Shown piece after piece: positions 52,160 to 60,716 of a stretch of DNA of 64,000 nucleotides; positions within the stretch are counted from its first letter, which is position 1, and each line of letters opens with the position of its first letter. Source of the DNA: an uncultured Flavobacteriales bacterium. Lineage in GTDB: Bacteria > Bacteroidota > Bacteroidia > Flavobacteriales_D > Sanyastnellaceae. The stretch spans positions 1-64,000 of the forward strand of contig CALKGQ010000018.1 of the NCBI GenBank assembly GCA_938085425.1. The letters run 5' to 3'. Under the pieces are notes generated by a model. That model worked only from the letters and a program-made list of their open reading frames with translations, searched no databases and was not told where the DNA came from. Made by a program: the position numbers and the translations under genes.

Positions 52160-53343
52160 AGCTCGGATCGACTTACCAAGCATGGCGGAACCTTCGTGCC
52201 AAACCCCTGCAAACTGCCCTGAGTCTGGCCTTGTTGGCCTTTGGCGTGGGGATGGTCAGCCTGATGTTGCTGACAGAAAAGCAAGTCAACGACGCATTTG
52301 AGCGGAACATCAAGGACATCGATTTGGTGCTCGGTGCCAAGGGCAGTCCCCTGCAACTCATCCTCGCCAACGTCTACCACATCGACGCACCGACCGGCAA
52401 CATCCTGCTTTCGGAGGCCCAAAAAGTGGTCCGACACCCCTACATCGAATCCGGCATCCCTCTTGCGTATGGAGACAACCATGAAGGGTACCGTATTGTC
52501 GGCACTGAGCACAGCTATGCGGAGCATTACGGGGTGGAAGTGGCCCAGGGGAAATTGTGGGAAGCACCCTTTGAGGCGACCGTAGGGTCCAAGGTGGCAC
52601 AGGCCCTTGAATTGACATTGGGCGACACGTTTTACAGCGCCCATGGCTTGACGGACCAAACGGACATCCACAAAGACAAGGTCTTCACTGTGGTGGGCAT
52701 TTTGGAGCCGAGCCAATCCGTGGTCGACCAGCTCATTTTGACCCCCATGCAAAGCATTTGGGATGTCCACTTGAAAGAGGGAGAGGTGGGCGATCCGAGC
52801 GCACGTGAAATCACCGCAATGTTGCTCAAGAAGCGGAATCCATTGGCCGTCTTGACCATTCCCAACACGCTCCGCGAGTCCAACATGCAGGTTGCCTTGC
52901 CCGCGATCGAAGTCAACCGCATGACCCAACAGTTTGGGCTGGGCACCGCCGCGCTGCGGGCCATCGCCATGCTCATCATGGCACTCAGTTTCGCGAGCAT
53001 CTTCATTTCCGTCCTCGACAACATCCGGTCGAGAAGGCACGAATTGGCCTTGATGCGCACCATGGGAGGCACCCCAAGAACCCTTTACCTGTTGCTTCTT
53101 CAGGAGGGCGGCTTGCTGAGTTTGGTGGGCACCGGAATGGGCCTTTTGTTGAGCAGAATGGGGCTTTGGACCCTCTCCAATTTGGTGGAGCAACAATTCC
53201 ATTACGAGCTGGCAGAGATGGCCTTGTTGCCCTCGGAGTGGATGCTTGCTGCAGCCGCCATTGGAGTGGGCCTGTTGGCCTCGGCGGTGCCGGCACGAGG
53301 AAGTCTGCGCCTCGACATCAGTCAGACCCTCCGTGAATCGTAA
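52156..53343 (+). CDS. ABC transporter permease, FtsX/MacB type
   Basis: 395 aa from ATG 52156 (ATGA overlap with the ATPase stop). One N-terminal membrane helix (LSLALLAFGVGMVSLMLL) is followed by a long extracytoplasmic domain (about 40-280, with NVYHIDAPTGNILLSE and a VVGILEPSQS segment), then three C-terminal helices (AIAMLIMALSFASIFISVL, LLSLVGTGMGLLLS, LAAAAIGVGLLASAVPA). RRHELALMRTMGG after helix 2 is the classic FtsX-family coupling loop. Four helices plus a large periplasmic domain is the type VII plan, whose members move substrates mechanically rather than through a channel. The next gene follows after 10 bp. Confidence 0.87.
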   Translation: MKLGSTYQAWRNLRAKPLQTALSLALLAFGVGMVSLMLLTEKQVNDAFERNIKDIDLVLGAKGSPLQLILANVYHIDAPTGNILLSEAQKVVRHPYIESGIPLAYGDNHEGYRIVGTEHSYAEHYGVEVAQGKLWEAPFEATVGSKVAQALELTLGDTFYSAHGLTDQTDIHKDKVFTVVGILEPSQSVVDQLILTPMQSIWDVHLKEGEVGDPSAREITAMLLKKRNPLAVLTIPNTLRESNMQVALPAIEVNRMTQQFGLGTAALRAIAMLIMALSFASIFISVLDNIRSRRHELALMRTMGGTPRTLYLLLLQEGGLLSLVGTGMGLLLSRMGLWTLSNLVEQQFHYELAEMALLPSEWMLAAAAIGVGLLASAVPARGSLRLDISQTLRES

Positions 53344-53348
53344 CTTTG
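53341..53348 (+). promoter_or_regulatory. Putative -7 box TAACTTTG sharing the permease stop codon
   Basis: An exact TAnnTTTG match whose first three bases are the TAA stop of the permease gene. It lies 5 nt (ACGCG) before the ATG at 53354. Confidence 0.45.
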
Positions 53349-53353
53349 ACGCG

Positions 53354-53926
53354 ATGAAGCATTCTCCTCTGTTGACCTTTCTCTTGTCAGCCGGTGCCTT
53401 GGCCGCGGTGTCCATGATGGATTGGAGCAGCATGTGTCATCCTTCCAGGGAGGCCCAGGCCACCCAAGACCAAATCCGCCATGCCGGAGAAGCCAAAATG
53501 GCCAGCCTCGACCCCAAGCCAATGCCTCGGTTGGAGGTCGCTTTGGAAGAGCTCACGTGGCAAGCCTTGAGCGATGTGGAATTCACGGACGTCTACTTGG
53601 AGGAATTGGATGCGTACTACTGGATGCCTGCCTTTGGGCCCGCCGTGTTGGCCTCTGAAGGGAAAGATTTCTACATCACCGGGTACATGATCCCTGTCGA
53701 TGTCGACGAGGACTTTTACGTCCTCAGCCGTTACCCGTTCGCCAATTGTTTCTTCTGCGGGGGCGCGGGGCCGGAGTCGGTCGTCGACCTGAGGTTTCCC
53801 GACAAAGGCGAACGATCTTACCAAACCGACGACCGCCTCACGTTCAAGGGCACTTTGCGCCTGAACTCCGACGACGTGTACCAGATGAACTACATCTTGG
53901 AAGGCGCCGTGGAGCACACCCCTTGA
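53354..53926 (+). CDS. DUF3299-like exported protein of ABC transporter set
   Basis: 190 aa from ATG 53354. It has an N-terminal hydrophobic export signal (LLTFLLSAGALAAVSMM) and the DUF3299 pattern: LTWQALSDVEFTDVYLEEL, MPAFGPAVLASEGKDFYITG, YMIPVDVDEDFYVLSRY and NCFFCGGAGPESVVDL. CFFCGG(A)GPE is the family hallmark, and Cys residues there may bind metal. In Vibrio a DUF3299 protein (ZrgE) belongs to a zinc transporter whose ATPase and FtsX-type permease resemble the genes just upstream, so a metal role is plausible. The zinc-binding DUF2796 protein of that system is not present here. It can be transcribed with the transporter or alone. Confidence 0.8.
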   Translation: MKHSPLLTFLLSAGALAAVSMMDWSSMCHPSREAQATQDQIRHAGEAKMASLDPKPMPRLEVALEELTWQALSDVEFTDVYLEELDAYYWMPAFGPAVLASEGKDFYITGYMIPVDVDEDFYVLSRYPFANCFFCGGAGPESVVDLRFPDKGERSYQTDDRLTFKGTLRLNSDDVYQMNYILEGAVEHTP

Positions 53927-53942
53927 ATCCGTTGAAGCCCGC

Positions 53943-55712
53943 TCAGTCGAGGCTTGTGGCCTTGAGCCACTTTCGGTAGGCATTGAACATCCTCGACCTC
54001 GAGACAAAGCCCACGTACTTCCCTCCCTCCACCACAGGCAAATTCCACGCGCCACAGTTCTCAAACTTGGCCATGACATCGTCCATCTTGTCTTCCCATT
54101 GCACCTCCGCCAAGGGCAAGGTCATGACGTCCACCACGCGCAGAGACAGGTATTGGTCGCGGTCAAACATGACCTGCCGAATGTCCTGCAAATCCACAAT
54201 GCCCAGCAAGTGGCCCTGTTGGTCGACCACGGGATGAAGGTTGCGTTGGCTCTGGGCCACCACTTCCACGAGCTGTCCCAAGTTCCAGTGGGCCTGGACC
54301 GGCAAGAAGTCTTGCTCGAGCTCTTCTTTCAAGGTCATCAAGGTCAACACCGTTTGGTCTTTGTCATGGGTCAGCAGCTCGCCTCGCTCTGCCAATTCAC
54401 GCGTGTAAATGTTGTGACGCATCAATGCCCGAGAGGTGGAGAAGGCAATGGCAGAAGTCAGCATCAAGGGCACAAACAGTCCATACCCCCCACTCAGTTC
54501 TGTGGCCAAGAAAATGGCGGTCAGTGGAGCGTGGAGCACCCCCGCCATCATGCCGCAAAGTCCGGCAAGCACGGAGTTGCCAATGGGCATCGCGGTGGGG
54601 TTGATCCAACCGTTGATGCCCAACGCAAAAGCAAAGCCCACCAAGGCCCCTGAGAACAATGCCGGTGCAAAAATGCCCGCCACCCCTCCGGCGCCCACCG
54701 TGAAGCCCGTCAGCATGGGCTTGAGGCAACAGGCAAGCACCAGCCAACCCAGCAAACTGGGCAAGGCGAGCTTGCCACCAAGCATCCAAACGTCTTCGAT
54801 CAAGACATCAGAATACCCCAAGAAAAGGGAGTTGATGACCTCATAGCCCTCCCCAAAGAGAGGGGGCAAGGCCGCAACTGCCCCACCGATGAGCACACCA
54901 GCCAACACCATCCGTGTTTTGGGGTTCTTGAACCGGCTGATGGCCAAATGGCTCCAGAGATAAAGCTTTGAAAACACCACAGAACCGATCCCAGTCACCA
55001 CCCCCAAAGCGATGTACCAAGGCAATCGGCTCGCTTGGAATGCCGCAAGCATGGGCACTGTCAAGATGTCTTCTCCCTCAAAGAAGACGAAGGCGGTCAA
55101 CAGTGAGGCAAGGGACGCGAGCAAGATGGGGACCAACGACGAGGCCGTGAGGTCGATCATGATGACTTCCACGGCAAAAACGATGGCCGCCACCGGGGCC
55201 TTGAACATGGCGGCCAAAGACCCTGCTGCAGCGCAACCAATCAACAAAAGACGCCGCCGGAAATGTCGCCGGGTTTGCGAGGCCACTTCTGAACCAATGG
55301 CCGCCCCGGCCTGCACAGCAGGCGCCTCCAAACCGCCAGAACCTCCAAACCCAACAGACAAGATGCTGGTGACCACAGGGGCGAACATCCAAGTGCGCTT
55401 CATGCGGCCTCGCCTTGTGGAAATGGCGTGCAACGTCGAAGGGATGCCAGGTCCGGGGTGGTCGTTGTGGAGGAGCCTTCGCACGACGGTGGCTGTGGCC
55501 ACCAACCCCAAGATAGGGCCCAACGCCAGAAACCAAGAACCACCAAACCAACCTTGGATGGCAAACATTCCGGCCCGAAGGCCAGCCACCGATTGCTTCA
55601 TCAGGACAGCCAACAGTCCAGACGCAATGCCGACCACAACTGCCCAAAGCATGAGCCCTTGGTCCGACTTCATCCAATCCCATGCGCGTTGGACTGCCTC
55701 CCTTGCACTCAT
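53943..55712 (-). CDS. ClC chloride channel/transporter with C-terminal CBS domains
   Basis: 589 aa. Residues about 20-440 form the ClC membrane domain: GPGIPSTLHAIS (GSGIP-like anion motif), GSGGLEAPAVQAGAAIGS (equivalent to GREGPTVQ, with the gating Glu retained), GVAGIFAPALFSGALVG (the GxFxP motif) and LAGLCGMMAGVLHAPLTAIF. A CBS pair occupies about 455-589 (PVQAHWNLGQLVEVVA, HPVVDQQGHLLGIVDLQDI, WNLPVVEGGKYVGFVSRSR). It moves chloride, as a channel or H+/Cl- exchanger, and CBS domains usually bind nucleotides. It is the last gene of the operon with the SpoIIE phosphatase, TPR, YfiR and ferritin genes, overlapping the phosphatase by 4 bp. Confidence 0.93.
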   Translation of the reverse strand: MSAREAVQRAWDWMKSDQGLMLWAVVVGIASGLLAVLMKQSVAGLRAGMFAIQGWFGGSWFLALGPILGLVATATVVRRLLHNDHPGPGIPSTLHAISTRRGRMKRTWMFAPVVTSILSVGFGGSGGLEAPAVQAGAAIGSEVASQTRRHFRRRLLLIGCAAAGSLAAMFKAPVAAIVFAVEVIMIDLTASSLVPILLASLASLLTAFVFFEGEDILTVPMLAAFQASRLPWYIALGVVTGIGSVVFSKLYLWSHLAISRFKNPKTRMVLAGVLIGGAVAALPPLFGEGYEVINSLFLGYSDVLIEDVWMLGGKLALPSLLGWLVLACCLKPMLTGFTVGAGGVAGIFAPALFSGALVGFAFALGINGWINPTAMPIGNSVLAGLCGMMAGVLHAPLTAIFLATELSGGYGLFVPLMLTSAIAFSTSRALMRHNIYTRELAERGELLTHDKDQTVLTLMTLKEELEQDFLPVQAHWNLGQLVEVVAQSQRNLHPVVDQQGHLLGIVDLQDIRQVMFDRDQYLSLRVVDVMTLPLAEVQWEDKMDDVMAKFENCGAWNLPVVEGGKYVGFVSRSRMFNAYRKWLKATSLD

Positions 55713-57547
55713 GGCACCCGAACGCTCACCACCAACACGTCGTCGACCTGTTCCTCTTCGCCACGCCAGGCATCAAACCTCGAACGCAAATGCGGCTCAT
55801 GCTCGACCAAAGGCAAGGAAGCCGTTTCAATGAGCAATTCGCGAAAGCGTCTGCGCATGAATTTCTTGCCGTGGGGACCGCCAAATTGATCCACAAAGCC
55901 ATCGGTGGCGAGGAACACCGTGTCCCCGGATTGAAGTTCCAAGGTTTGCACTTCGTAATTCTTGGTTCCTGGCTCGAAGGAACAAATCGCAAACTTGTCC
56001 GATTTCCGTTCTTGCAATTCTCCCTGCCGAACCACATAAAGCGGACTGTTCGCTCCTGCAAATTCGAGCGTCATCGTCTCCCAATTCACGGCCACCATTC
56101 CGAGGTCCATCCCGTCTTGGCTTCCGATGTAAGGCGCCTGCTCGGAGGCACCGTCCGTGGCCAATGACAAATCGCGCAACAAGTCCTTGGGGATGCCTGC
56201 CACCGCACGAATGTCCTTTCTGAGAAGGGACAGCACATGGGTGTTCATTTGGTCCAACACCTTGTGCGGCTCTGTGTAAACCTTGGTGATGCGGTCCAAG
56301 GCATTGTGGCCCACCAGGCTCAGAAACGCCCCAGGCACCCCATGCCCGGTGCAATCAATGGCTGAAAACATGCGCCGGCTGCCCACGGACTTGAACCAAA
56401 AAAAGTCACCCGAGACCACATCACGGGGCTGGTAAAACACGGCGCTCTCTTGCAAGACCTCCCTCCTTTCTTGCTCGGAAGGCAGGATGGCCTGTTGGAT
56501 GCGCAAGGCATAGCTGATGCTGTCTTGAAGGTCGCCAAGCACGTCCTCCACCTTGGCCTTTTCTTGCGCCAATTCCTCCGTACGCTGCTTCACTTTCCCC
56601 TCCAATTCCCTCTCGTTTTCCTCCAAGGAACTCCGCATTTGAAGCAAGGCCTTGCCCAAAGCGTCTTCATCGCTCAGTGGCTCGTAGGGGGTGCCAAAGT
56701 CCCCTCCTCCAACTTCTTGGGAGAACTTTTGGGTGCGGGACAAGCCTTGGGAAAGTCGGTTGACCGCAAGGGCCATGTCGCCGATTTCATCGGGGGTGAC
56801 ACGGACTTCCTTCTCTGGAAGCACCCCACGTCCCATGTGCAAAAGCGCACGTTTCAGTTCCTTGACTGGCTGGACGATGCTGCGGGTGACGATGATCCCC
56901 AGGACCACGCCCAAGATGACCACCACCCAGGCCACACGGCCTGCGTACATGCCGAGTTGGGCCCCCAATTGGTCCATTTGGGTGGTGTGGTTGCGCAGCG
57001 CTTCATTCTGGGCACGGGTCAACACCACCAACCGCAGCTGCACGGCTGAAGTGAAACGCTCGAGCTCGCCTCCGTCCACCGCATAGCGCTCAGCCTCCAT
57101 CACCTTGCTTGGCTGGTCGTAGCTTCTGAAATCTGGAAGCAAATCCATGATGTACCCATACAGAATGCGCAGCCGATCCAATTCTTGACGAAGGGTGTCC
57201 ACATGGGCCTGAGCTTGAGGGGTCCAGGCCTCATCCAGTCCCTGCAGCGCCTGCAACTGGTTGGGGAATTCTCTGTCCACCATGCGTCGAAGCCTGACCT
57301 TCTCTTCGTCCTCCGCCCGGCTCTGCCTTGTCAACCAATGGTTGATGTACACCCTGGACTCCGCGACGGTTTGGTCCAGCTCCTCCAGTGCGCCCAAACT
57401 CGGGACCAAAACATGGTCGATCTCTTCTCCAAGGGCGCGGCTTTCCGCCAGATTGATCCGGGTGATCACCAACAGCACGGTCACTGCCAAGATGAAGACC
57501 CCAAAGCCCAAACCCATGCGCCACGCGATGTTCCAACGCCACTTCAT
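55709..57547 (-). CDS. Membrane HAMP sensor with C-terminal SpoIIE-type PP2C phosphatase
   Basis: 612 aa. One N-terminal helix (GLGFGVFILAVTVLLVI), a periplasmic sensor of about 180 residues (Gln/Glu/Arg-rich helices, DQTVAESRVYINHWLTRQ), a second helix (VAWVVVILGVVLGIIV), a HAMP domain (VQPVKELKRALLHMG, then DEIGDMALAVNRL), a coiled coil (EENERELEGKVKQRTEELAQ) and a SpoIIE phosphatase domain from about 355. The catalytic Asp set is present: DVVSGDFFWF, DCTGHGVPGAF, SQDGMDLG, ATDGFVDQ and VDDVLVV. Such proteins dephosphorylate Ser/Thr on regulators in response to external signals. The YfiR-type protein in the same operon is a natural periplasmic partner. Confidence 0.93.
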   Translation of the reverse strand: MKWRWNIAWRMGLGFGVFILAVTVLLVITRINLAESRALGEEIDHVLVPSLGALEELDQTVAESRVYINHWLTRQSRAEDEEKVRLRRMVDREFPNQLQALQGLDEAWTPQAQAHVDTLRQELDRLRILYGYIMDLLPDFRSYDQPSKVMEAERYAVDGGELERFTSAVQLRLVVLTRAQNEALRNHTTQMDQLGAQLGMYAGRVAWVVVILGVVLGIIVTRSIVQPVKELKRALLHMGRGVLPEKEVRVTPDEIGDMALAVNRLSQGLSRTQKFSQEVGGGDFGTPYEPLSDEDALGKALLQMRSSLEENERELEGKVKQRTEELAQEKAKVEDVLGDLQDSISYALRIQQAILPSEQERREVLQESAVFYQPRDVVSGDFFWFKSVGSRRMFSAIDCTGHGVPGAFLSLVGHNALDRITKVYTEPHKVLDQMNTHVLSLLRKDIRAVAGIPKDLLRDLSLATDGASEQAPYIGSQDGMDLGMVAVNWETMTLEFAGANSPLYVVRQGELQERKSDKFAICSFEPGTKNYEVQTLELQSGDTVFLATDGFVDQFGGPHGKKFMRRRFRELLIETASLPLVEHEPHLRSRFDAWRGEEEQVDDVLVVSVRVP

Positions 57548-58464
57548 GGACGTTGGATTTTTTCGAGTTCGGCGCGGTACTTGTCGCGCTCGGAGTCGTT
57601 GTGCAAGGCATGATGCACGGTCATCAGTCCCCGGAGGATGGGCACGCGCCCTGGTTGAAACGCCAAAGCTTGTTCAAATGCGGGCAAGGCCTCCGAGAAG
57701 TACCCACGGCTCTGGGCCTGCTTTTCCATGACCTCCCCAAGGGAAGTCTCCACGCCCAGCGTCCGCATCACGGCCACCCCTCGGTTGTACACGTGCACTG
57801 CAAGGTTGTACCAAGCTGTCGCGTCGTCTGGACTCCACTCGGTCGCCAACTCATATTGACGCACCAGGCCTTGGTAATGCCTCTCTTCCCCAGTGGCCTC
57901 ATACAATTGCCAGTATGCATGGGCAATGTTCTTGTGGAATGCGGTGCGCTCCTGCTTCGCCTCCAAGGGGCCTTCCACCGATTTGGCGAGTCTGACATGG
58001 GCATCGAAGGCCTTGAAAATGGCCTCTTCGTCCCCGGGCTGAAAGGAGTTCACTCCTTCAAGGGCTTCGTTGAAATACGTCCTGCCCAAATAACTCAAGG
58101 CCTGTCTTGCGGATGAATGCCACGATGCCCTTCCCCGGACATCCAAAGACAATGCTGTTTCAATTTCGCGCACCGCCGCTTGGCGGTCCATGTCGACGGC
58201 TGAGGTCTTGAACCTCTCCTTGTGCAGGAACCCCGCCACATACCAAGCGCGTGCATGAGGTCCAACGGGAGGGTCAGAAAGGAAAGGCTCAAGCAAGCGA
58301 AGGCCGGCCTCAAAGTCCCCTAGTTTGCCCTGGATGACCGCTCGCTCCACAGCTTGCGTCAAGGCCTGAGGTTCAGGGTTGGACGGAGACTGGGCCTGGA
58401 TTTGGAGCGCAGCCGCCAGCATCCCAAAAAGGATGGATCCAAATGCTTTCCAAGGGAGGTTCAT
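57544..58464 (-). CDS. Exported TPR-repeat protein
   Basis: 306 aa from ATG 58464, which overlaps the YfiR stop (ATGA), deciding this start over 58479. Signal peptide MNLPWKAFGSILFGMLAAAL. After it are helical repeats typical of TPRs: LRLLEPFLSDPPVGPHARAW, LSLDVRGRASWHSSARQALS, YNLAVHVYNRGVAVM and FEQALAFQPGRVPILRGLMT. It should work in the periplasm as a scaffold for protein-protein contact. It lies between the YfiR-like and SpoIIE phosphatase genes and overlaps both, so it is probably a third component of the same signalling set. Confidence 0.8.
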   Translation of the reverse strand: MNLPWKAFGSILFGMLAAALQIQAQSPSNPEPQALTQAVERAVIQGKLGDFEAGLRLLEPFLSDPPVGPHARAWYVAGFLHKERFKTSAVDMDRQAAVREIETALSLDVRGRASWHSSARQALSYLGRTYFNEALEGVNSFQPGDEEAIFKAFDAHVRLAKSVEGPLEAKQERTAFHKNIAHAYWQLYEATGEERHYQGLVRQYELATEWSPDDATAWYNLAVHVYNRGVAVMRTLGVETSLGEVMEKQAQSRGYFSEALPAFEQALAFQPGRVPILRGLMTVHHALHNDSERDKYRAELEKIQRP

Positions 58465-59030
58465 CGTTCGACTGCCCATGATGCAATTCTGTTGCCCACC
58501 AATAGGCCGCGGTTCTCGGCATCGGGGTGGTTGAGTTCGTAACGAAGGAGCCCGTCATGGACCATCAAGTTCACGGTCACGCCACTCTCCAGGGCATCGA
58601 GGTCCCGGGTCATGACAAGGGTCGGCGCAGCGCCCAGGGACTTCAATTGCTGGGCAAGGTCCTCGTCCTTGGCGTCGGTGTAGAAGATGTGAAGACCCTT
58701 CGTGGCATCTCCACTTTCCACGGAGAGGAATTGAAGCGGCTGGTCCCCAATGGGTGGGGCCCCGTAGTTGTCGGCAAACACCTTGACCAGCGCAGGGTTG
58801 TCGTGCACCCCAATGAGGAATGGGCCTGTCTTGCTGGAAGCGGGCCAATCGTTGTCCTTGGCAAAGTGGTAGAGGTATTGGGCCGTGGTCAACAAATGGG
58901 GGTCCGTCGTGTCCAATTTGGGGTCCTGCGGCATGGCTTGAAACGCCCATGTCAAGAACGCACCTCCCAGGAGCATCCAACCCAGCGTCAGCCGTTTGGG
59001 CACAAAGCGAAAGGAGCGTTTGGGGTCCAT
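58461..59030 (-). CDS. YfiR family (DUF4154) periplasmic regulator
   Basis: 189 aa. N-terminal membrane segment (LTLGWMLLGGAFLTWAF) followed by the YfiR domain: a hydrophobic start TTAQYLYHFAKDNDWPASS, then PFLIGVHDNPALVKVF, LHIFYTDAKDEDLAQQL and VTVNLMVHDGLLRYELNHPD, with a C-terminal NRIASWAVER. In Pseudomonas, YfiR represses the membrane cyclase YfiN in the periplasm. In Bacteroidota YfiR-like proteins are often linked to HAMP or 7TM sensor proteins, here the SpoIIE phosphatase two genes down. The start is 2 bp after the ferritin stop. Cys pairs used for redox control in Pseudomonas YfiR are absent. Confidence 0.82.
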   Translation of the reverse strand: MDPKRSFRFVPKRLTLGWMLLGGAFLTWAFQAMPQDPKLDTTDPHLLTTAQYLYHFAKDNDWPASSKTGPFLIGVHDNPALVKVFADNYGAPPIGDQPLQFLSVESGDATKGLHIFYTDAKDEDLAQQLKSLGAAPTLVMTRDLDALESGVTVNLMVHDGLLRYELNHPDAENRGLLVGNRIASWAVER

Positions 59031-59032
59031 GA

Positions 59033-59548
59033 TCAGCCCGCGTGCGATCCCTGGGCGGGGGTTTGGAAACTCAAAATGTCCCGGTCGAAGAGGTACAATG
59101 CACCCTGGTCATTGCCGGCAAGGGCCAGCTTGTCCAAAATCCTTCGCGCCAAACCTTCCTCTTCGATTTGCTCGCTAACGTACCACTGCATGAAATGGTG
59201 GGTGGTGTAGTCCTTGGCTTGCAAACACACATCCACCACGTGGTTGATGCTCTCCGTGACCTTGGTTTCGTGGGCCAAAATGCTCTCAAAAACCTCCTTC
59301 AATCCCCCATATTCCGTGGGGCCAGCCTCCACCGTTGGCACTTGCGCGATGCCGCCGCGCTCGTTCACAAAACGCATCAGTTTGAGCATGTGCTCCCGCT
59401 CCTCCTCGGAGTGGGCGTAGAGGAATTCCGCCACCCCATCGAATCCTTGGGTCTCGGCCCAAACGGCCATGGTGAGGTAAGTGTGGGAGCTTTGGCCTTC
59501 CAACAAAATTTGCTGGTTCAAGGCATGGGCAATGGTGTCGTGCAGCAT
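59033..59548 (-). CDS. ftnA: Ferritin (FtnA type)
   Basis: 171 aa from ATG 59548. Residues 1-150 form the four-helix ferritin bundle with a complete ferroxidase centre: Glu 17 (LLEGQSS), Glu 50 and His 53 (HSEEEREHM), Glu 93 (AHETKVTES) and Gln 126/Glu 129 (VSEQIEEEG). The tail LSFQTPAQGSHAG is longer than usual by about 10 residues. Ferritins oxidise Fe(II) and store it as a mineral in a 24-mer cage. It heads the operon with the YfiR-like, TPR, phosphatase and ClC genes, a mix without an obvious common role. Iron control is likely but no operator was found. Confidence 0.94.
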   Translation of the reverse strand: MLHDTIAHALNQQILLEGQSSHTYLTMAVWAETQGFDGVAEFLYAHSEEEREHMLKLMRFVNERGGIAQVPTVEAGPTEYGGLKEVFESILAHETKVTESINHVVDVCLQAKDYTTHHFMQWYVSEQIEEEGLARRILDKLALAGNDQGALYLFDRDILSFQTPAQGSHAG

Positions 59549-59552
59549 GTTC

Positions 59553-59560
59553 CTAAAGTA
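59553..59560 (-). promoter_or_regulatory. Putative -7 box TACTTTAG, leaderless spacing
   Basis: It lies four nt (GAAC) before the ferritin ATG at 59548 and matches TAnnTTTG at all fixed positions but one. Confidence 0.45.
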
Positions 59561-59609
59561 GCACAAGGGCCTGTGCACACGCGGCCTCGGGCCCAGGGTT
59601 AAGAACAGC

Positions 59610-60716
59610 TCAATCTTGGAAACGTTCCCGCACCGCTTTGAAGCGTGACAGGTCCATTTCCTCGGGGATGGGGACGCCATCCATCCACCAACGCACCAAG
59701 GCCAAAGCCGCGGAAGGGCCCACCAAAACGCCCCGGGTGCCCAGGCCATTGAGCATGAGAACGCCCTTGGGTTGACCGGGCCATGGCCCCACCATGGGAC
59801 GCCGGTCGGGAGAGGCCGGCCGCAAACCTGCTTCGTGCTTTTCCAACTGGGCATTGCCCCATGCTTCGCGGGATGCACCGTCCCATACTTTGGACATGTG
59901 CTTCCTGAGTTCATCGGCCGCATGACCGTCTGGGCTGGCCTTTGTTTTGTGCCATGCGTAGGTCGCACCGAGCCGCCAATGCTGCCTGCCCGCATGCTGG
60001 TGGGTGGGCAAGAGCCATTTCCCGTTGTTGATGGTGTGTCCGCCCGAGTCCAAGGCATGTGGGCCTTCCAAAGGGGTGCTGAGGGTCAAGACATCTCCGT
60101 GGTTGGGGTGGATTTGCACACCCACCTCGGACAATTCATCTGCCGCCCCCACCCCCCGACAATCCACCAGGGCATCGGCCCCTGAAGGCAGGCCATCGTC
60201 GACGTTCCACGTTTGGTGTTCCACGTTGTGGTGCACCTCAAAATGCGCCTCCATGGCCTGGAGGAGGGCAGGCACATCCACCCATCCTGCAGCATGGACC
60301 TTCCCCACCCCTGCAGGTCCTTGGACATGGGGGAGTTGCGCACCAGCAATGTCTTCGCCAAGGCTCGCCCATTGACAAACGCCATGACCTTCTGCCCATC
60401 TGGCATCCCATGTGTCGCGGTATTCTCCGTTGGCAAAGACCTTGGCCACGGGAACATCGTGCAGCAACTCGCCTTGCAGTCCGAGCGTTTCTTCCATGTC
60501 GGACAACGTGGCGCGCATCTCCGTCAAATGCTGGCCCGCGTTCCAGACTTCCACGATGCGCCGGAAGGACACCGGATTGAACATGCCCGCCGCGACTTCC
60601 GAAGCCCGATGTTGGCCGCCAGACCACCAAGATATTTGGCATCCACGTCGCGCGAATTTCCATGCGACCATGGCACCTGCCAGGCCCCTTCCTACGACGA
60701 CGATGCGTGGTGTCAT
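59610..60716 (-). CDS. FAD-dependent oxidoreductase (DAO family)
   Basis: 368 aa. The N-terminal FAD motif IVVVGRGLAGAMVAWKFARRG (GxGxxG at about 9-14) is followed by the DAO fold: WWSGGQHRASEVAAGMFNP, DALVDCRGVGAADELSE, and a C-terminal GLRPASPDRRPMVGPWPGQ with LNGLGTRGVLVGP, which is the second FAD-contact region (GxGxxG-like). The GMFNPVSFRR and GTRG parts resemble MnmC C-terminal-like and glycine/D-amino-acid oxidases. The substrate cannot be fixed. It overlaps the kbl stop by 4 bp, so threonine/glycine metabolism is a reasonable guess. Confidence 0.85.
   Translation of the reverse strand: MTPRIVVVGRGLAGAMVAWKFARRGCQISWWSGGQHRASEVAAGMFNPVSFRRIVEVWNAGQHLTEMRATLSDMEETLGLQGELLHDVPVAKVFANGEYRDTWDARWAEGHGVCQWASLGEDIAGAQLPHVQGPAGVGKVHAAGWVDVPALLQAMEAHFEVHHNVEHQTWNVDDGLPSGADALVDCRGVGAADELSEVGVQIHPNHGDVLTLSTPLEGPHALDSGGHTINNGKWLLPTHQHAGRQHWRLGATYAWHKTKASPDGHAADELRKHMSKVWDGASREAWGNAQLEKHEAGLRPASPDRRPMVGPWPGQPKGVLMLNGLGTRGVLVGPSAALALVRWWMDGVPIPEEMDLSRFKAVRERFQD

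Noticed and set aside
50597-52183. 528-codon minus-strand open frame across the T9SS propeller and ABC ATPase genes
   Set aside because: It covers two well supported plus-strand genes, a terminator and a small minus-strand gene in another frame; no motif.
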